NCBI RefSeq assembly: GCF_003635115.1
Contig: NZ_RBXJ01000001.1
Span: 186,001-250,000, forward strand
Length of the DNA stretch: 64,000 nt
DNA from: Microbacterium sp. AG1240
GTDB taxonomy: Bacteria > Actinomycetota > Actinomycetes > Actinomycetales > Microbacteriaceae
Direction: 5' to 3'
Shown: one piece after another, positions 24,874 through 34,008 of the stretch
Layout: each line of letters opens with the position of its first letter
Position numbering within the stretch: position 1 is the first letter of the stretch
The notes under the pieces: generated by a model
Databases searched by the model: none
Told to the model about the DNA's origin: nothing
The model's input: the letters and a program-made list of their open reading frames with translations, nothing else
Program-made: the position numbers and the translations under genes

Positions 24874-26424
24874 TCAGCGCACGTTGACCTCGACCGAGTG
24901 CCAGCCCGTCGCACCATCGGGTACGACATCAGCGCGGTCGGGGGTCTGGGTCTCGCCGTCGGAGTTCGTCGCGCGTACGGTCAGCCGGTGGGTGCCGGAT
25001 GCTGCCTGCCACGGCAGGCTCCACTGCACCCAGGTGTCGTCGCTGATGGCCGAGGCCAGGGTGGCCTGCTGCCACTCGCCGTCGTCGATCTGCACCTCGA
25101 CGCCGGAGACCCCCACGTGCTGCTGCCACGCGACTCCGGCGATCACGGTGTCGCCGGCGGTGAGCGAGGTGCTGCGGCGAGGCACGTCGATGCGCGACTC
25201 GAGCTTGATCGGTCCGCGCTCCGACCAGCCGCGGTCGGTCCAGTACGACGTCGCCGCGTCGAAGCGGGTCACCTCCAACTCGGTCACCCACTTCGTGGCC
25301 GAGACGTATCCGTACAGACCGGGCACGACCATCCGCACGGGGAAGCCGTGCTCGGTCGGCAGCGGCTCTCCGTTCATGCCCACGGCGAGGATCGCGTCGC
25401 GGTCGTCGGTGAGCGCCTCGATCGGCGAGGAGGCCGTGAATCCGTCGATCGAGCGGGAGAGCACCATGTCGGCGTCGGCGCTCGGGCGGGCGCGAGCGAG
25501 CAGTTCGCGGATCGGATAGCCCAGCCACACCGCGTTGCCGATGAGGTCGCCGCCGACCTCGTTCGACACGCAGGTCAGCGTGGTGATGCTCTCCTCCAGC
25601 GGTAGGGCGACGAGCTCATCCCAGGTGAGCGTGACCTCCCGCTCGACCATGCCGTGGATGCGCAGCGACCAGTCGGAGGTCGACACCTGGGGAACGACCA
25701 GTGCGGTGTCGATGCGGTAGAAGTCCGCGTTCGGGGTGATGACCGGTGCGAGACCGTCGATCCCGAGCTCGGCCCCCGCGGCCACCGCGGGCGCGCGCGA
25801 GGCGGGCGTCGGCAGGCGGATCGCGTCGCGGGCCGCGGTCACGGCCTGAGCGCCCGCACGCACCGCGCTGCCGGCGATCGCGAGCACCACGCCGGCCGCG
25901 GTGACCGCTCCCGCCCAGACGAAGAAGCCGCGGCGGCCGGGATCGGCGGGGCCGTCGTCGGTGCGCGATACCGCCTCCTGCGACCGCACCGCCGAACGGG
26001 CCAGGTAGCGGATCGCGATCGCGCCGATCGCACCGGCCAGTGCCGCGGGGAACCAGGAGGCGACGGAAGCGTCGGGGCGGGTGGCGGCGACCACCGCGCC
26101 GCCGATGCCGATGGCGAGCACGAGGAAGCGGCCCCAGGGCGGGCGGCGCGCCTCGAGAACCCCGGCGCCGGCGGCCAGGATCGCGGCCACGACGCCGATG
26201 CCGACGAGGAGCGCGATCTTGTCGCTCGTGCCGAAGAGCGCGATGGCGGTGTCTTTGGCCCACGAGGGCGCGAGGTCGATCATCGCGCCGCCGACCGCGG
26301 CGAACGGGCTCGATGCCGGGGCGACGAGCCCCGCGACGAGCTCGCCCGCACCCGCGGCGAGCGCGACCGAAGCCACGCCGGCGAAGGCGGGCAGCAGAGG
26401 AGAAGGCCGGGTCACGACGGGCAT
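24874..26424 (-). CDS. Membrane-anchored molybdopterin-dependent oxidoreductase (sulfite-oxidase family)
   Basis: A 516-residue protein. Four or more hydrophobic segments occupy residues 10-190, with the fourth just before a likely extracytoplasmic catalytic part. The oxidoreductase molybdopterin-binding domain spans about 225-390 and contains the molybdenum-ligating cysteine Cys285 in TTLTCVSNEVGG. A Mo-co dimerisation-like domain follows (VAWQQHVGVSGVEVQIDDGEWQQA). Members of this type are widespread in Actinobacteria as fused membrane/sulfite-oxidase-like proteins. The electron partner and substrate are unknown. It stands alone between rocD and the two-component system. Confidence 0.9.
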   Translation of the reverse strand: MPVVTRPSPLLPAFAGVASVALAAGAGELVAGLVAPASSPFAAVGGAMIDLAPSWAKDTAIALFGTSDKIALLVGIGVVAAILAAGAGVLEARRPPWGRFLVLAIGIGGAVVAATRPDASVASWFPAALAGAIGAIAIRYLARSAVRSQEAVSRTDDGPADPGRRGFFVWAGAVTAAGVVLAIAGSAVRAGAQAVTAARDAIRLPTPASRAPAVAAGAELGIDGLAPVITPNADFYRIDTALVVPQVSTSDWSLRIHGMVEREVTLTWDELVALPLEESITTLTCVSNEVGGDLIGNAVWLGYPIRELLARARPSADADMVLSRSIDGFTASSPIEALTDDRDAILAVGMNGEPLPTEHGFPVRMVVPGLYGYVSATKWVTELEVTRFDAATSYWTDRGWSERGPIKLESRIDVPRRSTSLTAGDTVIAGVAWQQHVGVSGVEVQIDDGEWQQATLASAISDDTWVQWSLPWQAASGTHRLTVRATNSDGETQTPDRADVVPDGATGWHSVEVNVR

Positions 26425-26497
26425 GCGCTCAGCGTACGTCCGTCGGAGGGACGAGCGGATGCTGCGGGGCGAGCCCCCGGCGGCTTCTCAGGCGGGC

Positions 26498-27175
26498 TCA
26501 GCGCGTCCAGGCGTAGGCGATCTCCGGGCGGCCGGGACCGCCGTAGCGCGACTCGCGCCGCGCGCGTCCGGTGTCGGCGAGGTGCTCGAGATAGCGGCGG
26601 GCGGTGACGCGGGAGATCCCCTCGGCCTCCGCCACATCGGTCGACGACAGCGGACCGGCCGCTCGTCGCACGCGCTCGGCGACGACGGCGAGCGTCTCGT
26701 CGGAGAGACCCTTCGGCAGCGGGGCGGGCGCGGCGCGGAGCGACCCGAGGAGGGCGTCGACCTCCGACTGCGTCGTGCTCCCGGCCGCGCGTTCGAGCCC
26801 CTCGACGTACGTGCGGTAGGCGTCGAGGCGATCCCGGAAGGCCGCGAAGGTGAACGGCTTGATCAGATAGTGCACGATCCCGGCCGACACCGCGGCCCGA
26901 ACGTTGTCGGAGTCGCGCACCGCGGTGACGGCGATGACATCGACCCGCGATCCGGCCGCGCGCAGGTGGCGCACGACGTCGAGACCCCCGCCGTCGGGCA
27001 TCGTCATATCCAGCAGCACCAGGTCGATCGCGCGGGCCGGGTCGGTGAGGGCGGTCATCGCGGCTCGGGCCCCGGCCGCCTGGCCGACCACGACGAATCC
27101 CTCGACGCGCTCGACGTAGGCGGTGTGCAGTTCGACGGCGAGAGCGTCGTCGTCGACGACGAGCACCCGGATCAC
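26498..27175 (-). CDS. Response regulator of the CitB/DcuR family
   Basis: A 225-residue regulator. The receiver domain (1-120) has the acidic pocket VVDDD (8-10), phosphoacceptor Asp56 in LVLLDMTMPDGGG, and Lys in YLIKPFTF. The C-terminal domain holds an unusual HTH (SSTDVAEAEGISRVTARRYLEHLADTG) typical of CitB/DpiA/DcuR regulators, followed by a short basic GGPGRPE tail. The GTG start overlaps the kinase stop (GTGA), so both are cotranscribed. It most likely activates the divergent C4-dicarboxylate transporter gene. Confidence 0.92.
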   Translation of the reverse strand: MIRVLVVDDDALAVELHTAYVERVEGFVVVGQAAGARAAMTALTDPARAIDLVLLDMTMPDGGGLDVVRHLRAAGSRVDVIAVTAVRDSDNVRAAVSAGIVHYLIKPFTFAAFRDRLDAYRTYVEGLERAAGSTTQSEVDALLGSLRAAPAPLPKGLSDETLAVVAERVRRAAGPLSSTDVAEAEGISRVTARRYLEHLADTGRARRESRYGGPGRPEIAYAWTR

Positions 27176-28752
27176 GGGGCGGCCCGCCCCACCGTCACGG
27201 TCACCGTCGTCGGGTCGGTGGTGATCGAGATGGTTCCGCCCCGCGCCGTGACGACATCGCGCAGGAGGGCGAGCCCGACCCCGCGCGACCCCACGGCGTC
27301 GGCACCCTTCGTCGAGGCGCCGAACGCGAAGGGGTCGTCGAGGGAGGGATCGAAACCGGTGCCGCTGTCGACGACGACCAGTTCGATCATGTCGGCGCGG
27401 GCGTGCAGGCCCAGTCGCGCCCAGGCCGGCCGGGGGCCCGCGTTCGCCGCATCCAGCGCATTGTCGACGAGGTTGCCGATCACCGTCACCGTCTCGGCGG
27501 CGGAGAAGGGAAGGTGCGGGGTCGGTTCGTCCACGTCGAGGTCGAGATGCACGCCGTGCTCCGCGGCGTCGTCGAGCTTGCCCAGGAGCAGCGCCAGCAC
27601 GACGGCGTCGTCGCTCCCGGCCACCAACCGGTCCGCGAGTCCTTGCCGCCCCTCGGTCGATTCGATGATGAGGCGTCGCGCGTCGTCGACGCGGCCGAGT
27701 TCGAGCAGGGCGAGCACGGTGTGGAGGCGGTTGCCGTGCTCGTGGGTCTGCGACCGCAGGGTCTCGGTGAGCTGACGCACGCCGTCGAGCTCGCCGATGA
27801 GGGCCCGCAGCTCGGAGCGGTCGCGGAGGGTCATGACCCGCCCGCGCTGGCCGGCGCGCTGCCCGGTGAGATCGCGCGCCTCCTCCTGGTTCACCAGCAG
27901 CACGCGCTCGCCGTTGGCGATGGTCTCCTCGACGACGCGTCGCCCGCTCAGCAGGGCGTCGCGCAGTGCGTCGTCGACCACGAGGTCGGCCGGATCGACG
28001 TCGATCAGACCCGATCGGGCGGGCGGCAGGTCGAGCAGGTCGGCGGCCTCGTCGTTGTACATGCGGATGCGGCCCGAGGCGTCGGTGACGATGAGTCCCT
28101 CGCGGATGGAATGCAGCACGGTCTCGTAGTTCTCGACCATGCGGCCGAGCGCTTCGGGGGTCAGCGTGCCGGTCACGCGCCGCGCCGAGCGGCGCACGAA
28201 CAGGGCGCCCAGCACCCCCAGCGAGACGATCGCCGCCGATGCCGCGACGATCAGGGGCACGCGGGGGGCGAGCTCGGCCTCGACCGAGCCGAGGGTCTCT
28301 CCGACCGAGAGCAGCCCCACGATCTCGCCGCCGTCGCGGACGGGCACGATCGTTCGCATCGACGGCCCGAGCGTGCCCTCGTAGACCTCCGTGAAGCTCT
28401 CACCGGCGAGTGCCTCTTCTCGCGAGCCGAGGTACGGGCGGCCGATCTCGGCCGGGTCGCGATGGGTCAGGCGGGTGCCGTCGGGTGTCATGAACGTGAC
28501 GAAGGACAGGTGGGCTTCGTCCATCACCGCCTCGGCGAACGGCTGCAGGGCCTCCGAGTCGCGGGCGCGCACGAGCCCGGGAACGCCGGGATCACGCGAC
28601 AGCGTCTCGGCGAGCGCGCTCGTGACCGCCGCCGTCTCGCGCCGGCCGGAGTCGGACAGCTGGAACGCCAGGATGGCGGCCAGGGCGCCGGCGAGGACGA
28701 GCACGGCGGCGAGGGCGGCGAGGGCCAGACGAGCGCTGAAGCTCAACTGCAT
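27172..28752 (-). CDS. Sensor histidine kinase of the CitA/DcuS family
   Basis: A 526-residue membrane kinase. Transmembrane helices at about 8-30 and 165-185 flank an extracytoplasmic PDC/PASTA-like citrate-binding domain. A cytoplasmic PAS domain follows (LHSIREGLIVTDASGRIRMYNDEAADLL). The dimerisation box TLRSQTHEHGNRLHTVLALLELG contains the phosphoacceptor histidine. The ATPase has NLVDNALDA, DSGTGFD and GSRGVGLALLRDVV. ATG 28752 follows a GAGGTGG site; upstream in-frame starts lack one. The ligand is inferred to be a di- or tricarboxylate because dctA is divergent. Confidence 0.92.
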   Translation of the reverse strand: MQLSFSARLALAALAAVLVLAGALAAILAFQLSDSGRRETAAVTSALAETLSRDPGVPGLVRARDSEALQPFAEAVMDEAHLSFVTFMTPDGTRLTHRDPAEIGRPYLGSREEALAGESFTEVYEGTLGPSMRTIVPVRDGGEIVGLLSVGETLGSVEAELAPRVPLIVAASAAIVSLGVLGALFVRRSARRVTGTLTPEALGRMVENYETVLHSIREGLIVTDASGRIRMYNDEAADLLDLPPARSGLIDVDPADLVVDDALRDALLSGRRVVEETIANGERVLLVNQEEARDLTGQRAGQRGRVMTLRDRSELRALIGELDGVRQLTETLRSQTHEHGNRLHTVLALLELGRVDDARRLIIESTEGRQGLADRLVAGSDDAVVLALLLGKLDDAAEHGVHLDLDVDEPTPHLPFSAAETVTVIGNLVDNALDAANAGPRPAWARLGLHARADMIELVVVDSGTGFDPSLDDPFAFGASTKGADAVGSRGVGLALLRDVVTARGGTISITTDPTTVTVTVGRAAP

Positions 28753-28889
28753 CCATCCACCTCCTCGTCCGAACTGCCGAGAACAATACGACCACAACTC
28801 CGACCCGGCGCTCCGCCGGAGCACAGTCGTTGCATCGCCGGCCCTTCCCGTCGGCGCGACAACGTCGTCAGAAAGAGGGATGGACGATC

Positions 28890-30323
28890 ATGGCCTTCTC
28901 ACTCCGCACCACCCGCGACGGCCGCATCCGCCGTCGGATCGACCGCAATCACTGGCTCTACATCGCCGTCATCGTGGCCGTGGCCCTCGGCATCATCGTC
29001 GGTCTGACCGCCCCCGGCATCGCGGTGCAGCTCGAACCCATCGGCAAGGCCTTCGTCAACCTCATCAAGATGATGATCGCCCCGGTCATCTTCTGCACGA
29101 TCGTCGTGGGCATCGGTTCGATCGCGAAGGCGGCCACCGTCGGCAAGATCGGGGGCCTGGCGATGATCTACTTCCTGATCATGTCGTCGTTCGCCCTGGT
29201 GATCGGGCTCGTCGTGGGCAACGTCATCCACCCCGGTGAGGGGCTCGACATCGGCTCGTCGAGCTACCAGGTCGAGGGCGAGGCGAAGAGCACGACCGAC
29301 TTCGTGCTCGGCATCATCCCGACCACGTTCTTCTCCGCTTTCACCGGCGGCAGCATCCTGCAGGTGCTCTTCGTGGCGCTCCTCGTCGGCTTCGCGCTGC
29401 AGGCCATGGGTGAGCGCGGCGCGCGCATCGTGGAGTCGGTGCGCAGCTTCCAGGTGCTGGTGTTCCGCATCCTCGGCATGATCCTCTGGCTCGCCCCGCT
29501 CGGAGCGTTCGGCGCGATCGCCGCCGTCGTCGGCAAGACGGGCGTGCAGGCCATCTTCAGCCTCGGCATCCTGATGTTCGCGTTCTATCTCACCTGCTTC
29601 CTCTTCATCTCGATCGTGCTCGGCACGCTGCTGCTCGTCGTCGCGCGGATCAACATCTTCCAGCTGATGAAGTACCTCGCCCGCGAATACCTGCTCATCG
29701 TCGGCACCTCATCGTCGGAGGCCGCGCTCCCGCGCCTCATCGCGAAGATGGAGCACCTCGGCGTCACGAAGCCCGTCGTCGGCATCACGGTGCCCACCGG
29801 GTACTCCTTCAACCTCGACGGCACCGCGATCTACCTGACGATGGCGTCGCTGTTCATCGCCAGCGCGATGGGTCAGCCGATGGCCCTCGGCGAGCAGATC
29901 GGCCTCATGGTCTTCATGATCATCGCGTCGAAGGGTGCCGCGGGGGTCACCGGAGCGGGACTCGCGACACTCGCCGGCGGTCTCCAGGCCTACCGCCCCG
30001 ACCTGGTCGACGGCGTCGGTGTGATCGTGGGGATCGACCGCTTCATGTCGGAGGCCCGCGCCGTCACCAACTTCACCGGCAACGCGGTCGCCACCGTGCT
30101 CATCGGCACCTGGACGAAGCAGTACGACGCCGACCGCGGCCGCGAGGTGCTCGCCGGCCGGCTGCCCTTCGACGAGGCGATGCTCACCGGTGACGGACAC
30201 GGCCCGGCCGCCGCGGCGGCGCAGGACGTCGCCGCCGGCGACGAGGTCACCGTCGACACGCAGGCTCTCGACGCGTTCCGCGCCCGGGCCGCCTCGGGCG
30301 CCGCGCCGAAGGGCGACGCGTGA
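28890..30323 (+). CDS. dctA: C4-dicarboxylate:cation symporter
   Basis: A 477-residue DAACS-family transporter with eight transmembrane helices and two re-entrant loops. The family motifs are KMMIAPVIFCTIVVGI, GTSSSEAALPRL (serine-rich hairpin), VPTGYSFNLDGTAIY and the C-terminal AVTNFTGNAVATVLIGTW. A long Asp/Ala-rich cytoplasmic tail of about 60 residues follows. AGAGGGA lies nine bases before the ATG. It is divergent from the sensor kinase, the usual layout for DcuSR/DctBD-type control, and it overlaps the citE-like gene by four bases. Confidence 0.93.
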   Translation: MAFSLRTTRDGRIRRRIDRNHWLYIAVIVAVALGIIVGLTAPGIAVQLEPIGKAFVNLIKMMIAPVIFCTIVVGIGSIAKAATVGKIGGLAMIYFLIMSSFALVIGLVVGNVIHPGEGLDIGSSSYQVEGEAKSTTDFVLGIIPTTFFSAFTGGSILQVLFVALLVGFALQAMGERGARIVESVRSFQVLVFRILGMILWLAPLGAFGAIAAVVGKTGVQAIFSLGILMFAFYLTCFLFISIVLGTLLLVVARINIFQLMKYLAREYLLIVGTSSSEAALPRLIAKMEHLGVTKPVVGITVPTGYSFNLDGTAIYLTMASLFIASAMGQPMALGEQIGLMVFMIIASKGAAGVTGAGLATLAGGLQAYRPDLVDGVGVIVGIDRFMSEARAVTNFTGNAVATVLIGTWTKQYDADRGREVLAGRLPFDEAMLTGDGHGPAAAAAQDVAAGDEVTVDTQALDAFRARAASGAAPKGDA

Positions 30324-31177
30324 GTTCGACGATCACGGGCGCTGCGGTGGGGGTGGAGTCATCCGCTTCCACCGCGGCGCGGGCCGCCGTCGTGGAGTTC
30401 GCCCACGCGCGCACCTGGCTGCTGCGCTCGCCGCTCATCGCCGCGGCCGAGTGCCCGGCCGACGTGCTCGTCCTCGACCTCGAAGACGGCCTCCCCGCCG
30501 CGCGCAAGAGCGAAGGGCGCGACAGGGCGCTGCGGATGCTTCGCGGCCCCGCCGCCGGCGCCTGGTTGCGCATCAGCCCGCCCGGCACGGCCGACGGCCT
30601 CGCCGATCTCGATCTGTGCCGGCGGGCCGGTGACGCCCTCGGGGGTGTCGTGCTCGCGATGTGCGCCGGGCCCGACGACGTCGAGCGCGTCTCGGCCGCT
30701 CTCGGCGACGGGGTGCCCGTCGTGCCGATGATCGAATCGGCGGCGGCGCTGCTGGCCGCCCCGACGATCGCCGCGCACCCCCGCACCGCCCGTCTCGCGT
30801 TCGGCACGGGCGATTTCCGCCGCGACACGGGGATGGCCGCCGATCGGATGGCGCTGGCGTGGCCGCGTGCGCAGCTAACCGTCGCGAGCGCCGCCGCGGG
30901 CCTGCCCGGTCCGATCGACGGGCCGTGCGGAGAGGTCGCTGCGGCCCGGGATGCCGCCGACCACGCGCTGGCGATGGGCTTCACGGGCACGCTCGCTCTC
31001 GACCCGGCCGCCGTCGACGACGCGCACGCGGGCTTCACCCCCTCTCCCGCGGCCATCGCGCAGGCCCGCGAGCTCGCCGAGGCCACACCTACGGGCGACG
31101 TCGACGGCTCGTACGCCCCCGCGCTCGCCCGGGCGCGCGCCCTGCTCACCCGCGCAGCCGCGCTGGGCGCTCTCTAG
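30320..31177 (+). CDS. HpcH/HpaI aldolase/citrate lyase beta-subunit-like protein
   Basis: A 285-residue TIM-barrel lyase. CitE-type signatures are RTWLLRSPLI, the metal and CoA-contact motif ADVLVLDLEDGLP with a following Lys/Arg pair, the VPMIESAAALL strand (Glu as metal ligand) and LAFGTGDFRRDTG. Stand-alone CitE-like proteins act as malyl-CoA or related thioesterase/lyases, not in the citrate lyase complex, and no citD or citF is present. The GTG start overlaps the dctA stop (GTGA). That coupling suggests it acts on a metabolite of the imported dicarboxylate. Confidence 0.88.
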   Translation: MSSTITGAAVGVESSASTAARAAVVEFAHARTWLLRSPLIAAAECPADVLVLDLEDGLPAARKSEGRDRALRMLRGPAAGAWLRISPPGTADGLADLDLCRRAGDALGGVVLAMCAGPDDVERVSAALGDGVPVVPMIESAAALLAAPTIAAHPRTARLAFGTGDFRRDTGMAADRMALAWPRAQLTVASAAAGLPGPIDGPCGEVAAARDAADHALAMGFTGTLALDPAAVDDAHAGFTPSPAAIAQARELAEATPTGDVDGSYAPALARARALLTRAAALGAL

Positions 31178-31190
31178 CGCGGCGGCCCGG

Positions 31191-31319
31191 CCCGCAGCAT
31201 CCGTTCCTCTCGAGACGCCGTCGTGTCGCCGAACCGACAGCTCCTCGACGCGGGCGGGATGTCATCTCGGCGAGACGGTATGGTCTCGACGCCGGAGACG
31301 GGTCCGCGGATGCTGCGGG
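31191..31319. repeat. Intergenic inverted repeat around a degenerate palindromic element
   Basis: CCCGCAGCATCCG (31191-31203) and its exact reverse complement (31307-31319) bracket about 100 bases. Inside are CTCGAGACG and GAGACG/TCTCG words, which look like a decayed intergenic repeat. No coding sequence is apparent. Confidence 0.4.
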
Positions 31320-31348
31320 GCGAAACAATGCCGCAACACGGGCGGGGA

Positions 31349-31361
31349 TAGGCTCAGGGGA
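31349..31361 (+). promoter_or_regulatory. Leaderless promoter, TAGGCT-N6-ATG
   Basis: TAGGCT (31349-31354) ends six bases before the ATG of the ATP-grasp gene. This is the classic actinobacterial leaderless arrangement. No ribosome site is needed to explain the start. Confidence 0.55.
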
Positions 31362-33082
31362 TGGGCGACCTGTTCGACGGATACGGCTCCACGCTGGCGC
31401 CGCGCAAGACGGCCTCGGGGGTACCCGCCTTCGACGAGATGTTCGGCCACCCCGCCCATCCCGGTGAGGCGGCCGAGTCGCGCACCGCGTACCGCGAGCT
31501 CTACCAGGCGCTCGCGAAGATGACGCAGGAGGAGCTGCGGGGCCGCACCGATTCGCTCGCGAGCTCGTACCTCGCGCAGGGCGTCACGTTCGACTTCGCC
31601 GGCGAGGAGCGCCCGTTCCCGCTCGACGCGGTGCCGCGCGTGATCACCTACGACGAATGGTCGAAGGTCGAAGCCGGCGTCAAGCAGCGCGTGAAGGCGC
31701 TGGAGGCCTTCCTCGACGACGCCTACGGCCACCAGCACGCCGTGCGCGACGGCGTCATCCCCGCGCGCCTGATCTCGTCGTCGCAGTACTTCTACCGCCA
31801 GGCCGCGGGCATCCGCAGCGCCAACGGCGTGCGCATCCAGGTCTCGGGCATCGACCTCATCCGCGACGAGAACGGCGAGATGCGCGTGCTCGAAGACAAC
31901 GTGCGCGTGCCCTCGGGCGTGAGCTACGTGATCTCGAACCGCCGCGTGATGGCGCAGACGCTTCCCGAGCTCTTCGTCTCGATGCGCGTGCGCCCCGTCG
32001 GCGATTACCCGAACAAGCTCCTCGCGGCCCTCCGCGCCTCGGCCCCGCCCGGGATCGAAGACCCGAACGTCGTCGTGCTGACCCCCGGCGTCTACAACTC
32101 CGCGTACTTCGAGCACACCCTGCTCGCCCGCCTCATGGGCGTGGAGCTCGTCGAGGGGCGCGACCTGCTCACCGCCGGTGGCAAGGTCTTCATGCGCACC
32201 ACCCGCGGACCGCAGCGCGTCGACGTCATCTACCGTCGCGTCGACGACGAGTTCCTCGATCCGCTGCAGTTCCGCGCCGACTCCATGCTGGGCGCCCCCG
32301 GACTGATGCTCGCCGCGCGCCTGGGCAACGTCACGATCGCCAACGCGGTCGGCAACGGCGTCGCCGACGACAAGCTCGTCTACACCTACGTGCCCGACCT
32401 CATCCGGTACTACCTGGCCGAGGAGCCCATCCTCAAGAACGTCGACACCTGGCGCCTGGAAGACCCGAACGCCCTCGAAGAGGTGCTCGACCGCCTCGAC
32501 GAGCTCGTGGTCAAGCCGGTCGACGGGTCGGGCGGCAAGGGGCTCGTCGTCGGGCCCGACGCGTCGCCCTCCGAACTCGAGAAGCTGCGCACGCGCCTGC
32601 TCGCCGATCCGCGCGGCTGGATCGCACAGCCGGTGGTCATGCTGTCGACGATCCCCACACTCGTGGAGGACGGCATGCGTCCGCGCCACGCCGACCTGCG
32701 GCCCTTCGCGGTCAACGACGGAGAGGACGTCTGGGTGCTGCCGGGCGGGCTCACCCGCGTCGCGCTCCCCGAGGGGCAGCTCGTGGTGAACTCCAGCCAG
32801 GGCGGCGGATCGAAAGACACCTGGATCGTCGGCGGCTCGGCCCCCGGTCACGTCGAGTACGGGCAGGGCGTCGGACTCGCCGGCCTCGTCGCCGATCAGG
32901 CGGCGACGGTGACAGAGGCGATCCCGATCATCTACGACGGGCAGCCGGCGCCGGTCGTCTCGCCCCACGACCGCCCCCTCACGCGCAGCGAGCAGCAGGA
33001 GCAGCAGCAGCAGTCCGACCCCGAGCACGGACCGCAGGCCGAACAGCAGCAGCAGCAGGCCCAGGACGGTGTCGGATGCTGA
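31361..33082 (+). CDS. Circularly permuted ATP-grasp type 2 protein
   Basis: A 573-residue member of the circularly permuted ATP-grasp superfamily (DUF404/DUF407), predicted to form amide bonds in a small peptide. Visible blocks are GVTFDFAGEERPFPLDAVPRVI, VLEDNVRVPSGVSYVISNR, LTPGVYNSAYFEHTLLARLMG, and nucleotide-binding VVKPVDGSGGKGLVVGPDA. The last 45 residues are a low-complexity Gln-rich tail encoded by CAG repeats, unlike the rest. The downstream alpha-E and transglutaminase genes overlap in series, forming the widely conserved three-gene module. Its biological product remains unknown. Confidence 0.92.
   Translation: MGDLFDGYGSTLAPRKTASGVPAFDEMFGHPAHPGEAAESRTAYRELYQALAKMTQEELRGRTDSLASSYLAQGVTFDFAGEERPFPLDAVPRVITYDEWSKVEAGVKQRVKALEAFLDDAYGHQHAVRDGVIPARLISSSQYFYRQAAGIRSANGVRIQVSGIDLIRDENGEMRVLEDNVRVPSGVSYVISNRRVMAQTLPELFVSMRVRPVGDYPNKLLAALRASAPPGIEDPNVVVLTPGVYNSAYFEHTLLARLMGVELVEGRDLLTAGGKVFMRTTRGPQRVDVIYRRVDDEFLDPLQFRADSMLGAPGLMLAARLGNVTIANAVGNGVADDKLVYTYVPDLIRYYLAEEPILKNVDTWRLEDPNALEEVLDRLDELVVKPVDGSGGKGLVVGPDASPSELEKLRTRLLADPRGWIAQPVVMLSTIPTLVEDGMRPRHADLRPFAVNDGEDVWVLPGGLTRVALPEGQLVVNSSQGGGSKDTWIVGGSAPGHVEYGQGVGLAGLVADQAATVTEAIPIIYDGQPAPVVSPHDRPLTRSEQQEQQQQSDPEHGPQAEQQQQQAQDGVGC
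32986..33060 (+). repeat. CAG trinucleotide runs coding for poly-Gln
   Basis: Two runs of CAG codons (about 32988-33015 and 33042-33059) sit in the 3' end of the ATP-grasp gene. They encode the Gln-rich tail and could vary in length by slippage. Confidence 0.7.
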
Positions 33083-34008
33083 GCCGCATCGCCGAATCGC
33101 TGTTCTGGATCGGGCGCTACATCGAGCGCAGCGACGGGACAGCGCGCATCCTCGACGTGCACCTGCAGCTGCTTCTCGAAGACCCCTGGATCGACGAAGA
33201 CACCGCCTGCCGGTCGCTGCTGAGCGTGATGGGCTCGGCCCAGCCCGAGGGTCTCGAGCACGTGCGCCGCGAAGACGTGCTGCAGCGCCTCGCCATCGAT
33301 CGCATGAATCCGGCGAGCATCTCGTACGCCCTCACGGCCGCGCGCGAGAACGCCCGGCGGGCGCGCGAGATCGTCTCCACCGAGCTGTGGGAGACCCTGA
33401 ACACCTCGAACTCGCGCATGCCCCGGCGCCTGCAGACCGAGAAGGTGTCGGAGTTCTTCGGCTGGGTGCGCGAACGCGCCGCCCTCGCCGTCGGCATCGT
33501 CGACTCCTCGACCAGCCGCGACGAGGCCTGGCAGTTCTTCACCCTCGGTCGCAGCATCGAGCGGGCCGACATGACGGCGCGGCTTCTCGCGACGCGGTCG
33601 CTCACCGAAGCATCCGGCCCGTCGTGGACGACCATCCTGCGCTCGTGCGGGGCGTACGAGCCCTACCTGCGCACCTACCGCGGCATGCCGAGCGCCCACA
33701 ACGCCGCCGAGTTCCTGCTGCTCGACCGTCTCTTCCCCCGCTCGATCATCTACTCGATCCAGCGCGCGGAGGAGTGCATGAGCCTCATCGACCCGCGCGC
33801 CGATCGTGTCGGGCACTCGAACACGGTGCTGAGGGCCCTCGGGCAGATCCGCAACGACCTCGAATACAGCCCCATCAGCGACGTGCTCTCGGAGCTGCCG
33901 CACCACATGAAGCGAGTGCAGAAGGTGACGCGCGAAGCATCCGAGGCCATCCGCCAGCGCTTCTTCCCGACGCAGGCGGAGCCGAGCTGGATCGGAGAGA
34001 TCTCGTGA
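33076..34008 (+). CDS. Alpha-E domain-containing protein
   Basis: A 310-residue, wholly helical protein of the alpha-E (DUF403) family. Its hallmarks are MLSRIAESLFWIGRYIERSDGTARILDVH at the start, ARENARRAREIVSTELWETLN in the middle, FFTLGRSIERADMTARLL and EFLLLDRLFPRSI. Its enzymatic role is unknown; it always accompanies the permuted ATP-grasp and transglutaminase partners. The ATG lies inside the end of the ATP-grasp gene (seven bases overlap), and its stop overlaps the next GTG. The three proteins probably act as one complex. Confidence 0.93.
   Translation: MLSRIAESLFWIGRYIERSDGTARILDVHLQLLLEDPWIDEDTACRSLLSVMGSAQPEGLEHVRREDVLQRLAIDRMNPASISYALTAARENARRAREIVSTELWETLNTSNSRMPRRLQTEKVSEFFGWVRERAALAVGIVDSSTSRDEAWQFFTLGRSIERADMTARLLATRSLTEASGPSWTTILRSCGAYEPYLRTYRGMPSAHNAAEFLLLDRLFPRSIIYSIQRAEECMSLIDPRADRVGHSNTVLRALGQIRNDLEYSPISDVLSELPHHMKRVQKVTREASEAIRQRFFPTQAEPSWIGEIS

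Noticed and set aside
30661..31467. Alternative-frame proteins over the citE-like gene
   Set aside because: Arg/Ala-rich shadow frames without motifs.
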